A stretch of DNA of 33,863 nucleotides from Thermoanaerobaculum sp. GTDB taxonomy: Bacteria > Acidobacteriota > Thermoanaerobaculia > Thermoanaerobaculales > Thermoanaerobaculaceae. The notes under the pieces are model-generated. The model searched no databases. It was given only the letters and a program-made list of their open reading frames with translations, and was not told the origin of the DNA. Position 1 is the stretch's first letter, and each line of letters opens with the position of its first letter. This document shows, in pieces, positions 7,769 through 16,579 of the stretch. The stretch is from contig JANXCP010000015.1 of NCBI GenBank assembly GCA_025060245.1, positions 1 through 33,863 of the forward strand, in the 5' to 3' direction. A program made the position numbers and the translations under genes.

Positions 7769-9859
7769 TCAGCCGGGGGGAATGTCCTCGCCCAGGGAAG
7801 GGGGCAAACTAAGACCCGCTTCCAACTGCTCCAGCTCCCCCGCCTCCAACGCCTGTCGAACCAGGGTCCGCGCCAGGTCCAGCTCGCTCTGGTGCAAGAG
7901 CAAGCTTGCCGCACGGAACTCTGGCCTTCCCCACTGGCGCATCCCGGTGAACTCTCCCGGTCCGCGCAGGCGGAAGTCCTCCTCGGCCACAGCGAAGCCG
8001 TCGGCGGTGGAAGCAAAAAATTCCAGGCGTTGCCTGGCTTCACGGCTCACCTGCTCGCCCAACAGCAACACGCAAAAGGAGCGCCGCTGGCCCCGCCCAA
8101 CACGCCCGCGCAGCTGGTGCAACTGCGCCAAGCCAAATCGCTCGGGGTTCTCAATGACCATGAGGGTCGCCTCTGGCACATCCAGGCCCACCTCAATCAC
8201 CGTCGTGGCGAACAACACGGCGATCTCCCCCTGGGCAAAGGCCCGCATGACCGCATCCCGTTCCTCCGGCCGCAGCCGCCCATGGACCGTGCCACAGGCG
8301 ATTCCCTCCAACTGGCGGCGCAAGGTCCGCTCGTGGGCCTGCAACGACTTCAGGGCAGGGGTTTCCGACCCTTCAATCACGGGGAACACCCAGTACACCC
8401 GCCCGCCAGAGCGCGCCTCCTCGCGCACGAACTGCAACAGCTTGGGCAAGGCCTCTCGTTCGCGGATCACGGTGCGGACGGGGCGTCGACCGGGAGGCAA
8501 CTCATCCAGCACGCTCACCTCCAGGTCCCCGTAAAGGCTGAGGGCCAAGGAGCGCGGAATTGGCGTGGCAGTCATCACCAACAGGTGGGGGGAGCTGCCT
8601 TTTTCCACCAAGCGCTGCCTCTGACTGGTGCCAAACCGGTGTTGCTCGTCCACAATCGCCAAGCCAAGCCGGGGCACGGTTACCGTTTCTTCCAACAGGG
8701 CATGGGTCCCCACCACCAACGCCGGCGACCCCTGTTGCAGCGCCTTCCTCACTGCCTCTTTCTCTCCGGGGGCGAGGGAGCCAGTGAGGAGGTAAACGGG
8801 AAAAGGGATACGAGCAAAGAGCTTTGACAGGGTGGTCCAGTGCTGCTGGGCCAAGACCTCCGTGGGCGCCAGGAAGGCCACCTGATAGCCCGAGGAAAGC
8901 ACCACCAGACTGGCCAAGGCCGCCACCACGGTCTTGCCGGAGCCCACATCCCCTTGCAACAACCTGGCCATAGGGGTGGGTTTTTGCAAATCAGCCACAA
9001 TTTCCCCCACCGCCCGCTTCTGCGCACCGGTCAACGGGAAAGGGAGCATGGCGCGCGCCCACTCTCGCTCCCGTTCGCTCACCTGACAACGGGGTGCGGC
9101 TAGGGCGGACCGGGCAGCCCGCGCCTTTTCCAGGACCAAGGCCAAGCCAGCAAACTCCTCCAAGGCCAAACGCCGGTGGAAAAGGGAGGTGCGGCCGTAC
9201 ATTTCGTCCAAGAAACGGCCGGCGGCTGCCTCCTCCGTGGGTAGCTGAGGAAAGTGCACCTGCTGGAGTGCTTGCGCCAAAGTGGGATACTCACCGCCCA
9301 ATAGGCGGTCCAGGACACCCTCTGCCACCTCCACTCGCGCCAGAGCCGCAGCCATGAGACTGCGCAGCCAACGCCCGCTGGCCGGTCCTAGACGCCGGTA
9401 GACGGGCACCACCCTTCCCAGGTGGAGGGGTTCACGGTCTTCCTCCACCTCCCACTCCGGCGAGACCAGCTGTAAGCCCCACCCCGAACGGGCGAGGCGC
9501 ACGGTCCCGTGCAGCCAGAGGCGCACCCCACGGCGTAGGCTGCGCGCCACGTAAGGTTGGTTGAACCAGACCACCGGAATGGCGCCGGACCCATCCTGGA
9601 CCAAGGCCTCCACCAGGTGGAGGGCACGGGTCCGGGCGCGCCGCTCCCGCAGGTCGGTCACTTCCCCCACCAAAGTGACCGTCACATCGGGGGTAGCCAG
9701 GGCGCCGATGGGGGTGGGGCTGGAGCGGTCCTCGTAGCGATAGGGCAAATACCAGAGGAGGTCGCCCACGGTCACCAAGCCCCGCTCCCGGAGCTGGCGG
9801 GCCCGCACCGAACCCACGCCGGGGAGGCGGTATAGCTCCGCGGCAAGGTTCAGGGTCAT
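7769..9859 (-). CDS. recG: ATP-dependent DNA helicase RecG
   Basis: RecG remodels stalled replication forks and branch-migrates Holliday junctions using ATP. The 696-residue length is normal. Residues 1-160 hold the helix-hairpin-like LPGVGSVRARQL motif and the OB-fold wedge domain. The helicase core follows: Walker A GDVGSGKT near residue 305, motif II DEQHRFG (RecG-type DEQH in place of DEAD), motif III VMTATPIPRSL, and motifs V-VI with TTVIEVGLDVP and QLRGRVGRG. The C-terminal TRG-type region is present with FRLRGPGEFTG. Start ATG 9859 overlaps the stop of the upstream cNMP/FHA gene by 4 bp (ATGA), so the two are translationally coupled. The pentapeptide-repeat gene follows 19 bp downstream. 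Confidence 0.97.
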   Translation of the reverse strand: MTLNLAAELYRLPGVGSVRARQLRERGLVTVGDLLWYLPYRYEDRSSPTPIGALATPDVTVTLVGEVTDLRERRARTRALHLVEALVQDGSGAIPVVWFNQPYVARSLRRGVRLWLHGTVRLARSGWGLQLVSPEWEVEEDREPLHLGRVVPVYRRLGPASGRWLRSLMAAALARVEVAEGVLDRLLGGEYPTLAQALQQVHFPQLPTEEAAAGRFLDEMYGRTSLFHRRLALEEFAGLALVLEKARAARSALAAPRCQVSEREREWARAMLPFPLTGAQKRAVGEIVADLQKPTPMARLLQGDVGSGKTVVAALASLVVLSSGYQVAFLAPTEVLAQQHWTTLSKLFARIPFPVYLLTGSLAPGEKEAVRKALQQGSPALVVGTHALLEETVTVPRLGLAIVDEQHRFGTSQRQRLVEKGSSPHLLVMTATPIPRSLALSLYGDLEVSVLDELPPGRRPVRTVIREREALPKLLQFVREEARSGGRVYWVFPVIEGSETPALKSLQAHERTLRRQLEGIACGTVHGRLRPEERDAVMRAFAQGEIAVLFATTVIEVGLDVPEATLMVIENPERFGLAQLHQLRGRVGRGQRRSFCVLLLGEQVSREARQRLEFFASTADGFAVAEEDFRLRGPGEFTGMRQWGRPEFRAASLLLHQSELDLARTLVRQALEAGELEQLEAGLSLPPSLGEDIPPG

Positions 9860-10629
9860 GCGCCAGACGGCCGGGCGTTGACGAGAATCCGCACCTGCAG
9901 GAGCACGTTACCCAGCTGCACCCAATCGGCGTCCATCACCTGGTAAGGCTTGTGGGCCTCAAGCCGCAAGGTGTTCAAAAAGGTCCCATTGCTCTTTTCG
10001 TTGACCTCCACCAGGAACAACCCTTCGTTTTCCGCGCGCATCACCGCATGCCGGCGGGACACGGAAAAGCCTGGATCAATGCTGGTGAGGTCCACATCGG
10101 GGGTAATCCCGGTGACGGGGTCATGGCGCCCGATGGTCGTTTCGCCCACCGGACGAAGGGGGAAGAAGCGCCCTGACCCCTCGTGGACCAAAACCGCCCA
10201 TCCCTCAATCCCCTGGCTGGAGGGCAAAGGGGGCAGAAAGCTGGAAATGGGTTTTCGCGTCACCTTTGCCAAGCGTTCGGTGGTCTCGCGAAGCCGTGCG
10301 GAAAGCCGTTCTAACAGTCCCAGAGCCGCCTTCGGGTTGGTGAGAAACGCCTCCAGGTCGGCTCGGCCTAAGCGCAGCACCTCCACTTCGCTGAGGGCTT
10401 GGGCGGTGGCGGAGCGCTGGGGGTAGTCCTCCAACACCGCCATCTCACCAAAGAAGTCCCCTTTTTTGAGCTTGGCCAGCTCCTCTTCCGCTCCCCCCAC
10501 CGTGCGGTAAATGCGCACGGTGCCGGAAAAGATGATGAACATGTCGTACCCCGGGTCCCCCTCGCGGAAAATGATGGAACCCTCGGGGAAGCGCTCCAGC
10601 TTCTCGCGCAAGGCCTCGGATAGGTGCAT
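9856..10629 (-). CDS. Cyclic nucleotide-binding and FHA domain protein
   Basis: The 257-residue protein joins two signalling modules. Residues about 10-115 form a CRP/cNMP-binding beta-roll (EGSIIFREGDPGYDMFII, then KKGDFFGEMAVLEDYPQRSA, the phosphate-binding-cassette region with GEMAVL and RSA). After a linker, residues about 150-250 form a forkhead-associated domain (TTIGRHDP, then SVSRRHAVM and EVNEKSNGTFLN), which binds phosphothreonine peptides. No DNA-binding helix-turn-helix is seen, so it is probably a signal integrator and not a transcription factor. ATG 10629 is preferred because AAGGTG lies 6 bp before it; an in-frame GTG at 10647 would overlap the LD-carboxypeptidase gene by 8 bp. 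An FHA protein implies Ser/Thr kinase signalling in the organism, consistent with the damaged kinase at 612-2700. Confidence 0.9.
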   Translation of the reverse strand: MHLSEALREKLERFPEGSIIFREGDPGYDMFIIFSGTVRIYRTVGGAEEELAKLKKGDFFGEMAVLEDYPQRSATAQALSEVEVLRLGRADLEAFLTNPKAALGLLERLSARLRETTERLAKVTRKPISSFLPPLPSSQGIEGWAVLVHEGSGRFFPLRPVGETTIGRHDPVTGITPDVDLTSIDPGFSVSRRHAVMRAENEGLFLVEVNEKSNGTFLNTLRLEAHKPYQVMDADWVQLGNVLLQVRILVNARPSGA

Positions 10630-10639
10630 GGGCTTCACC

Positions 10640-11554
10640 TTAAGCACGCTCGTCCTCCCAGGTCACCACGCCCTTCCAGGTGTCCACGGTAACCCGAACC
10701 CCCAGGGGAAAAGCCAGGTTTTCCCGCACATGGCCAAAGGCCAGCCCTTCCACCACCGGCACCTCCTCCGGGATCACCTGCAATAACCGGTTTCGCCACA
10801 GGGTGCGAAAGCCTTTCTCGCCGCGGCCGCAACGGGCCAATTTCCCCACCAGGACTCCTGCCACCCGTCCAAGGCGGCCCGCCAACGCCAACTGGGTGAG
10901 CAAACGGTCCAAGCGGTAGCCCGGCTCCCCCACGTCCTCCACCGCCAACACCACTCCGTCCCAGGGCGGCTCGTAGGGCGTTCCCACCAACGACGCCAAC
11001 AGCGACAAGTTGCCCCCCACCAAAAGACCCGTCGCGTAGCCCGGGCGCAGCACCTGGCGTTCACCGAACCGCCACAGCTGCCTGCCGAGCCGACCCTGCA
11101 CCAGCTCGAGGATCCTCGCCGTTGCCCGCTGCGAGCGGCCCAAAGAGGTAATCATGGGCCCATGGACCGTTGCCCAACCAAAGCGACCAAAGGCTGCCGC
11201 ATGGAGCGCGGTGAGGTCGGAATACCCAATGAGAAAACCGCCCCAGGAACTGAGCATCTCCCAGGGCAGCCGGGGGAGCAAGCGCATGACCCCATAACCC
11301 CCACGCACCGCCCAAAGGGCCCGACACCCCCGCTCCAAAAGCTCCAAAAAACCCTGCAGGCGCTGATCGTCATCTCCCGCCAGGTACCCCTGCCGTTGCC
11401 CCAGATTGGAAGCCAACAACACCCGGAACCCTGCCTGCTCTAACACCGCGACCCCGCGCTGCACCTCCTCTTGTCGGGGAGGGCTGGCGGGGGCCCAAAC
11501 CCCAACGATCTCATGGGGCACTAACGGGGGAGGCAACGGCTTCGCTTGGTTCAC
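10640..11554 (-). CDS. LD-carboxypeptidase, peptidase family S66
   Basis: The S66 family cleaves the L-Lys (or diaminopimelate)-D-Ala bond of cytoplasmic muramoyl tetrapeptides in peptidoglycan recycling. The 304-residue product has the family's features: GVWAPASPP near the N-terminus, RGGYGVMRLLP, the nucleophile Ser112 in GYSDLTAL, HGPM, the catalytic Glu region LAVEDVGEPGYRLDR near residue 206, and the catalytic His in FGHVRENLAFPLG near residue 277. Members acting on other substrates, such as microcin-immunity MccF proteins, share this fold, so the exact substrate is unproven. The GTG start at 11554 has no Shine-Dalgarno but sits 6 bp after a TACAAT box. It lies just downstream of rnpB and 10 bp upstream of the cNMP/FHA gene. 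Confidence 0.92.
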   Translation of the reverse strand: MNQAKPLPPPLVPHEIVGVWAPASPPRQEEVQRGVAVLEQAGFRVLLASNLGQRQGYLAGDDDQRLQGFLELLERGCRALWAVRGGYGVMRLLPRLPWEMLSSWGGFLIGYSDLTALHAAAFGRFGWATVHGPMITSLGRSQRATARILELVQGRLGRQLWRFGERQVLRPGYATGLLVGGNLSLLASLVGTPYEPPWDGVVLAVEDVGEPGYRLDRLLTQLALAGRLGRVAGVLVGKLARCGRGEKGFRTLWRNRLLQVIPEEVPVVEGLAFGHVRENLAFPLGVRVTVDTWKGVVTWEDERA

Positions 11555-11560
11555 GGGGGC

Positions 11561-11566
11561 ATTGTA
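11561..11566 (-). promoter_or_regulatory. Candidate leaderless -10 box for the LD-carboxypeptidase gene
   Basis: GCTACAAT on the minus strand lies 6 bp before the GTG at 11554, which would start the transcript at the start codon. The surrounding bases, CGCTACAAT-N4-CCGTG, match the box before the pentapeptide gene. The -35 region shows no convincing match, so this rests on the repeated arrangement. Confidence 0.4.
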
Positions 11567-11582
11567 GCGCGCAGCCTAAGGC

Positions 11583-11600
11583 CCACCGAAAAGACGGTGG
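11583..11600 (-). terminator. Hairpin directly after RNase P RNA
   Basis: A perfect 6-bp stem CCACCG/CGGTGG with a U-rich loop (UCUUUU) follows the last base pair of the rnpB P1 helix. There is no T tract after it, so it may act as a weak terminator or as a 3'-end processing or protective hairpin. Confidence 0.4.
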
Positions 11601-12029
11601 CGGGGAGGGCTGTAAGCCGAATTCTGTCGTGGGCACCCATTCCTCTGGGCCAGCGGTCACCCGCTAGCTCAAGCGGCCTACCCGGGGACCCGGCGCCGCT
11701 GCGCCACCGGGGGTGGGGCCCGTTGGTCCCCCTATTTGGCCTTGCTCCGCACGGGGTTTGCCGTGCCCCAGCTGTCACCAGCTGGGCGGTGGGCTCTTAC
11801 CCCACCTTTTCACCCTTACCCCGCACCCCCTCGCCTCGGGGCATGGCACCGAGCTGAGCCGTGACCTTCGCACGACAGCAGGTGATGCAGGGCGGTATGT
11901 TTTCTGTGGCACTTTCCCTCGCGTTGCCGCGGCTGGGCGTTACCCAGCGTGCTCCCACCTGGAGTTCGGACTTTCCTCCCGGCACCGGCCCAGGAGACGC
12001 GGTACCGAGCGGGCGCCTACCCTCCCCGA
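11601..12029 (-). ncRNA. rnpB: RNase P RNA, class A
   Basis: This is the catalytic RNA of RNase P, which removes 5' leaders from pre-tRNAs. Diagnostic segments on the minus strand are GAGGAAAGUCCGAACUCC at 11961-11978 (P4 strand and flanks), ACAGAAAACAUACCGCC near 11892-11908, and the 3' element ACAGAAUUCGGCUUACAGC at 11609-11627. The outer P1 helix pairs GGGGAGGG at the 5' end (about 12020-12027) with CCCUCCCC at the 3' end (about 11602-11609), which sets the approximate ends. The length of about 429 nt is a little longer than typical class A RNAs, with GC-rich extensions between 11680 and 11860. The terminal bases are estimates. It lies between rsmE and the LD-carboxypeptidase gene on the same strand. 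Confidence 0.95.
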
Positions 12030-12040
12030 CACCACCCCTC

Positions 12041-12069
12041 ATGGTAGGCCGCTTCCTCTACTTTGTCCA
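12041..12069 (-). promoter_or_regulatory. Promoter of rnpB inside the end of rsmE
   Basis: On the minus strand TGGACA (12064-12069) and TACCAT (12041-12046) are separated by exactly 17 bp, a good sigma-70-type pair (five of six and four of six matches). Transcription would begin about 12030-12034, at the predicted 5' end of RNase P RNA. The -35 box lies inside the last codons of rsmE. Confidence 0.65.
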
Positions 12070-12771
12070 CCAACCCAGGGCCGCCTGCACCAAGCTCAAG
12101 GCCGCGGCGGCTGCCGTTTCCGCGCGCAGCGTGCGAGGGCCAAGGTACAAGGGCTGAAACCCCGACCTCCCAATGGCGTCCAGCTCCGCAGAAGTGAACC
12201 CCCCCTCGGGGCCCACCAGCACCACCACCGCTTCGGGCTCTAAGACCCGGAGCGACTCAACACCCTGGCCGGAAGGATCCGCCACCACCCTCAACCCTTG
12301 GGCAGTGGCCAAGAGCTCCTTGAGCTCTTGGGGGGCGAGCACCTGAGGACAACGGGAGCGGCCGCATTGCGCCACTGCTGCCGCGGCAACCCTCTGCCAA
12401 CGGCGAACCCGCTCTTGGTGATGCCGCCCCTGGACCCTGGCGCTCAGCACCGGGCGAATTTCCGTCGCACCCAGCTCGGTGGCCTTCTCTACCGCCCAAT
12501 CAAAAGCCTGGGTGTGGAGCACCGCCAGGGCCAAGACCAGCGGCACGGGGGGCTCCCCGCGGCCGGCGAGCACCCGCTCAACCCTAACCTGGCAGGAGCC
12601 GTCGGGGTTCCAGGTGGCCAGGTAACCCTCCCCCACCTGGCCCACGAGGTTGAGCACCTCCACCGGCTCACCCACGGCCACTCGGTTGACCCGTGCATGA
12701 TGGGCCGCCTCTTTGGGAATGTGGAGGGTGCCTACCTGGAGCGGCCAACCAGAAAGCACCAGTCGGGTCAC
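12058..12771 (-). CDS. rsmE: 16S rRNA (uracil-1498-N3)-methyltransferase RsmE
   Basis: RsmE methylates U1498 of 16S rRNA in the assembled small subunit using S-adenosylmethionine. The 237-residue product is of family length and carries the SPOUT-class signatures: an N-terminal PUA-like part (HHARVNRVAVGEPVEVLNL), the WAVEKATELGATEIRPV segment, the knot motif LVGPEGGFTSAEL, and the C-terminal LGPRTLRAETAAAAAL. The start is GTG 12771, whose bases overlap the prmA stop (GTGA); the longer in-frame ATG at 12798 would overlap prmA further. Placement after dnaJ and prmA is the classical order seen in Bacillus heat-shock operons. Confidence 0.95.
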   Translation of the reverse strand: MTRLVLSGWPLQVGTLHIPKEAAHHARVNRVAVGEPVEVLNLVGQVGEGYLATWNPDGSCQVRVERVLAGRGEPPVPLVLALAVLHTQAFDWAVEKATELGATEIRPVLSARVQGRHHQERVRRWQRVAAAAVAQCGRSRCPQVLAPQELKELLATAQGLRVVADPSGQGVESLRVLEPEAVVVLVGPEGGFTSAELDAIGRSGFQPLYLGPRTLRAETAAAAALSLVQAALGWWTK

Positions 12772-13616
12772 TGCAGGCCCGCCACCAGAGCTGCCCACTC
12801 CCCCAGGTGCCGCTGGCGGCGTACCACGAAGCCTGAGGCTGCCAACTCACTGGCCACCGCTGCTTTTTGACCTACCAGCAAACCCGACAGGAACAGCACG
12901 CCCTCGGGCCGGAGCAGCTGACGAAAACGCGTCAACAGCGGCACGAACTGTTCCACCAGCATGTTAGCCATGATCAGGTCAAAAACCGCCACAGGGCGCA
13001 GGGCCTTCGTGGGGCCAGCAAAGAGGTTGATGGGCCACTCCCCGTGCCAACGCGTGGTCTCCCGGGCCACAAACACCGCCTCAAGATCCAGATCAAAACC
13101 CAGTACCCAACAGGCCCCTAAAGCCTTGGCCGCCAAGGCCAAGATTCCCGAGCCCGTCCCCACATCCAGCACCCGCAGTCCCGCCAAACCCTGCTCCTCC
13201 AGCAACAGCAACATGAGCTGGGTGGACTCGTGAGAGCCGGTGCCAAAGGCCTGCCGGGGCTCAATGCGCAAGGGGATCCGCCCCTCCGGTGGGGGGGTCG
13301 GGAAAGCCGGCTGTGGATCAATCCAAAAACGCTCCCCCACCGCAAAAGGCCGGGCTTGTTGCCGGTACTCGCCGAGCCAATCCAGGGCCGGCTGGGTTCC
13401 CTCCACCAGGTCTTGCGCCCCCAGCTGCTGCAACGAGCCCTTCACCTGGGCCAAAATGCCTTGGGCCTCGCGCTGCAGGTATACCGTCACCTCCACCTCA
13501 CCGTTCACGTCTCGCACCTCACACCCCAGAACCGGCCACGGGTTGAGGACCAAAGGCAGCTCTTCCTCCCTGGTGCTGGGCAGGCGGAAGGTTAGGGTCA
13601 AAAAGTCGTCGCTCAA
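12768..13616 (-). CDS. prmA: Ribosomal protein L11 methyltransferase PrmA
   Basis: PrmA trimethylates lysines and the N-terminus of ribosomal protein L11. The 282-residue product has the substrate-recognition N-terminal domain followed by a Rossmann methyltransferase domain: [18 protein letters not shown] precedes the SAM motif [14 protein letters not shown], then the acidic loop GFDLDLEAV and the catalytic-region [16 protein letters not shown] (the NIL/NML-type motif of the family). The start is TTG 13616, overlapping the dnaJ stop by 4 bp (TTGA); no other in-frame start gives a better fit. It is coupled downstream to rsmE. Confidence 0.93.
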   Translation of the reverse strand: MSDDFLTLTFRLPSTREEELPLVLNPWPVLGCEVRDVNGEVEVTVYLQREAQGILAQVKGSLQQLGAQDLVEGTQPALDWLGEYRQQARPFAVGERFWIDPQPAFPTPPPEGRIPLRIEPRQAFGTGSHESTQLMLLLLEEQGLAGLRVLDVGTGSGILALAAKALGACWVLGFDLDLEAVFVARETTRWHGEWPINLFAGPTKALRPVAVFDLIMANMLVEQFVPLLTRFRQLLRPEGVLFLSGLLVGQKAAVASELAASGFVVRRQRHLGEWAALVAGLQ

Positions 13617-14722
13617 CCGTTCCCCTCCAAGAAGTGGCGCACCTTGCGGAAGACCGAACCTCCTTGCTTTTGTTCCTCCGCCAGCAACTCCCGCAAGAGC
13701 TCTTTTTGCTTGGCGGAAAGCTTCCGTGGCACCATCACCTTGAGGTGCACCACCAAATCCCCTCGTCCCCCCCGCCCTACGCGGGGTAAACCGTGGCCCC
13801 GGAGCACTAGCGTCTCGCCCGGCTGGGATCCCTCGGGGAGGGCCACTTTCTTGGCACCTTCCAAGGTGGGGATCTCCACCTCCCCACCGAGAGCAGCGGC
13901 AAAGGCCGAAACTTCAATTTCCACGTGGATATCCGCTCCCTGACGGGAAAAGACCTCGTGGGGTTCCACCTGGATATCCACGTAAAGGTCACCAGGGGGG
14001 CCACCCCGCAGCCCCTCCTCTCCTTGCCCCACCAAGCGCAGCCTGGTGCCATCTTCCACCCCAGGGGGGATGGAAAAGCGAACTTCCCGCCGCTTTTCTA
14101 CCCGGCCAGTGCCTTTGCACTCCCGGCACGGAGAGGAGATGAGCTGTCCCCGCCCGTTGCATTGAGGGCAGGTACGGACCAGGGAAAAGAACCCCTGGCT
14201 GTACCGCACCTGTCCCCGCCCCGCGCACACCTGGCACCGGACCGGCCTGCTGCCCGCGGCGGCACCCGTCCCGCCACAGACAGCACAGTTTTCTTCCCGG
14301 GGCACCTGGAGCACCTTGTCCACGCCGGTGGCCATTTCCTCAAAAGAGATCCGCACCACGGTCCGGAGATCGGCCCCCCGTTGCGGCCCCGAGCGGGAAC
14401 GGCCGCCAAAAATACCCTCGAAACCAAAGAAGCTTCCCAAAATATCGGCAAAGTCACCAAAAATATCCGGACTAAAACCGGTAAAGGGCTGCTCACCTAC
14501 GCCGGCGTGACCGAAACGATCGTAATGGGAACGCTTCTCAGGGTCCGAAAGCACAGCGTAAGCCTCCGCCGCTTCCTTGAACTTCTCCTCCGCTTCCTTA
14601 TTACCTGGGTTCTTGTCTGGGTGATACTGCAAAGCTAAACGGCGGTAGGCCTTTTTAATTTCCTCTTGGGTGGCGTTGCGCGGTACACCCAATACCTCGT
14701 AGTAATCACGCCGAAAAGCCAT
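13613..14722 (-). CDS. dnaJ: Chaperone protein DnaJ
   Basis: DnaJ is the Hsp40 cochaperone that delivers clients to DnaK and stimulates its ATPase. The 369-residue type I layout is complete: J domain ([23 protein letters not shown] motif in QYHPDKNPG), a rather short Gly/Phe-rich linker ([20 protein letters not shown]), the zinc domain with four CXXCXGXG modules ([32 protein letters not shown]), and the C-terminal client-binding barrels. ATG 14722 has the ribosome site GGAGGAAGG just upstream, within the end of dnaK; the gap from dnaK is 3 bp. The stop overlaps prmA. Confidence 0.98.
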   Translation of the reverse strand: MAFRRDYYEVLGVPRNATQEEIKKAYRRLALQYHPDKNPGNKEAEEKFKEAAEAYAVLSDPEKRSHYDRFGHAGVGEQPFTGFSPDIFGDFADILGSFFGFEGIFGGRSRSGPQRGADLRTVVRISFEEMATGVDKVLQVPREENCAVCGGTGAAAGSRPVRCQVCAGRGQVRYSQGFFSLVRTCPQCNGRGQLISSPCRECKGTGRVEKRREVRFSIPPGVEDGTRLRLVGQGEEGLRGGPPGDLYVDIQVEPHEVFSRQGADIHVEIEVSAFAAALGGEVEIPTLEGAKKVALPEGSQPGETLVLRGHGLPRVGRGGRGDLVVHLKVMVPRKLSAKQKELLRELLAEEQKQGGSVFRKVRHFLEGNG

Positions 14723-14725
14723 GCT

Positions 14726-16579
14726 TCAACCTTCCTCCGATGGGGGCCTTTCAAGCCCCGCAAGTAACTTAGTGGGGTCGGCCATCATCAGGTGGGTAAA
14801 GAGCCGAGCCACTTCCTGAACGGAAGCCACCGCCTCCTGAATCGCCGCCTTGTCTTCGCTGCTCAGGGCGCGCCGCGCTCGGTGGAGCACCTCGTGAGCT
14901 TCCCGGCGCTTTTCCGGTTCCAAGGAATCACCGAACTGTTTAAAGACCTTCTCGTTGTTGTACAACAAGCCCTCCAAGCGGTTCCGCAGCAGGCGAAGTT
15001 CTTTTCGTTCCTGGTCCTGGCGGCGAAAGCGGTCGGCCTCGGCAATCATGCGGTCAATTTCTTCCCGCGTCAGCCCCCCAGCCGGGTTCACACGGATGGA
15101 CTGCTCTTTCCCTGAGGCCACATCCCGCGCCGTCACCTGGACAATCCCGTTGGAGTCAATGGCAAAGGTGACCTCAATTTGCGGCACACCCCTCGGGGCG
15201 GGGGGGATGCCCACCAGTTCAAACTTGCCCAACGATCGGTTTTCCGCTGCCAGCTCCCTTTCCCCCTGCAAGACGTGGATCTCCACCGCCCTTTGGTTGT
15301 CGGCGACGGTGGTGAAGATTTGGGTGGCGCGTGTGGGAATCGTAGAGTTGCGCTCAATGAGCTTGGTGAAGAGCCCACCTCGGGTTTCAATACCCAGCGA
15401 GAGAGGGGTCACATCCAACAGCACCAGATCCTTCACCTCCCCCTGGATGATCCCCGCTTGGATGGCCGCCCCCACGGCCACCACCTCGTCGGGGTTGATG
15501 TCGCGGCAGGGTTCGCGGCGGAAAAACTCTGCCACCGTACGGGCCACCAAAGGCATGCGGGTTTGGCCCCCCACCAAGATCACTTGGTTGATCTTATCCG
15601 GGGATAGGCGAGCTGCTTCCAGCGCGTTGCGACAAGGTTCCAAGGTTCTCAGCACCAAGTCCCTGACCAGATCCTCCAACTGCTCCCGGGTCAGGGTGAA
15701 GTTTAGGTGCAATGCCTTGGACCCCGCCTGGGCGATGAACGGCAGCGAGATGGTGGCCACCTCCGCCGACGAAAGCTGGCACTTGGCCTGCTCCGCCGCT
15801 TCCTTAATGCGCTGCATGGCCATGGGGTCGGAGGAGAGATCTACTCCCGTCTCCTTCTTAAACTGCTGCAGGAGCAATTCAATGATCCGGGCATCAAAGT
15901 CCTCTCCCCCCAGGAACGTGTCGCCGGAGGTCGACCTTACCTCGTAGAGCCCTTCACCGATTTCCAAGATGGAAATGTCAAAGGTGCCGCCCCCCAGGTC
16001 GTAGACGGCGACCAGTTCCGTACCGCTGCTGCGGCCAAAACCGTAGGCCAAGGCCGCCGCCGTGGGCTCGTTGATGATGCGCAAGACGTTGAGACCAGCC
16101 AGGGTGCCCGCGTCTTTAGTCGCCTGCCGCTGGGCATCGTCAAAGTAGGCCGGTACCGTGATGATGGCTTCTTTCACTTCGGTACCCAGGGCCTGTTCGG
16201 AGAACTCCTTAATCTCGCGTAGGATAAAGGACGAGATCTCCTGTGGCGAAAAAATGCGTCCGCCAATTTGCACATAGGCATCGCCGTTGGGCGCCTCCAC
16301 AATGGCGTAGGGCACCAGCTCGCGGGCCCGGTCCACCTCGGGGGAACGGTACTTGCGCCCCATCAATCGCTTCACCGCGTACACCGTGTTCTTCGCGTTG
16401 GTCACCGCCTGGCGCCGGGCAATTTGCCCAACCAAGAGCTCACCGTCTGCGGCCAAAGCCACCACCGACGGTGTGGTTCGTGCCCCTTCGCGGTTGGGAA
16501 TCACCACCGGTCGCGAACCCTCCACCAACGCGGCACAAGAGTTGGTGGTGCCTAGGTCAATGCCAATTACGACACCCAT
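14726..16579 (-). CDS. dnaK: Chaperone protein DnaK (Hsp70)
   Basis: The 617-residue Hsp70 has all ATPase motifs: GIDLGTTNSC at the N-terminus, AYFDDAQRQATKDAG, NEPTAAALAYG, DLGGGTFDISILE, GGEDFDARI and LVGGQTRMP. The substrate-binding domain (LLDVTPLSLGIETRGG onwards) and helical lid follow. The C-terminus ends PSEEG and lacks the long Gly-rich tail of many DnaK proteins. Start ATG 16579 overlaps the end of grpE by 13 bp, indicating coupled translation. It acts in the cytoplasm with the GrpE and DnaJ encoded beside it. Confidence 0.98.
   Translation of the reverse strand: MGVVIGIDLGTTNSCAALVEGSRPVVIPNREGARTTPSVVALAADGELLVGQIARRQAVTNAKNTVYAVKRLMGRKYRSPEVDRARELVPYAIVEAPNGDAYVQIGGRIFSPQEISSFILREIKEFSEQALGTEVKEAIITVPAYFDDAQRQATKDAGTLAGLNVLRIINEPTAAALAYGFGRSSGTELVAVYDLGGGTFDISILEIGEGLYEVRSTSGDTFLGGEDFDARIIELLLQQFKKETGVDLSSDPMAMQRIKEAAEQAKCQLSSAEVATISLPFIAQAGSKALHLNFTLTREQLEDLVRDLVLRTLEPCRNALEAARLSPDKINQVILVGGQTRMPLVARTVAEFFRREPCRDINPDEVVAVGAAIQAGIIQGEVKDLVLLDVTPLSLGIETRGGLFTKLIERNSTIPTRATQIFTTVADNQRAVEIHVLQGERELAAENRSLGKFELVGIPPAPRGVPQIEVTFAIDSNGIVQVTARDVASGKEQSIRVNPAGGLTREEIDRMIAEADRFRRQDQERKELRLLRNRLEGLLYNNEKVFKQFGDSLEPEKRREAHEVLHRARRALSSEDKAAIQEAVASVQEVARLFTHLMMADPTKLLAGLERPPSEEG

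Noticed and set aside
7563-8827. Long plus-strand open frames across recG and the pentapeptide gene
   Set aside because: They are antisense to genes with clear motifs and have no ribosome site or recognisable product.
14955-15947. Open frame of 330 codons on the plus strand across dnaK
   Set aside because: It is antisense to the fully conserved dnaK gene and its translation is low-complexity Ser/Arg-rich, as expected of a GC-rich shadow frame.
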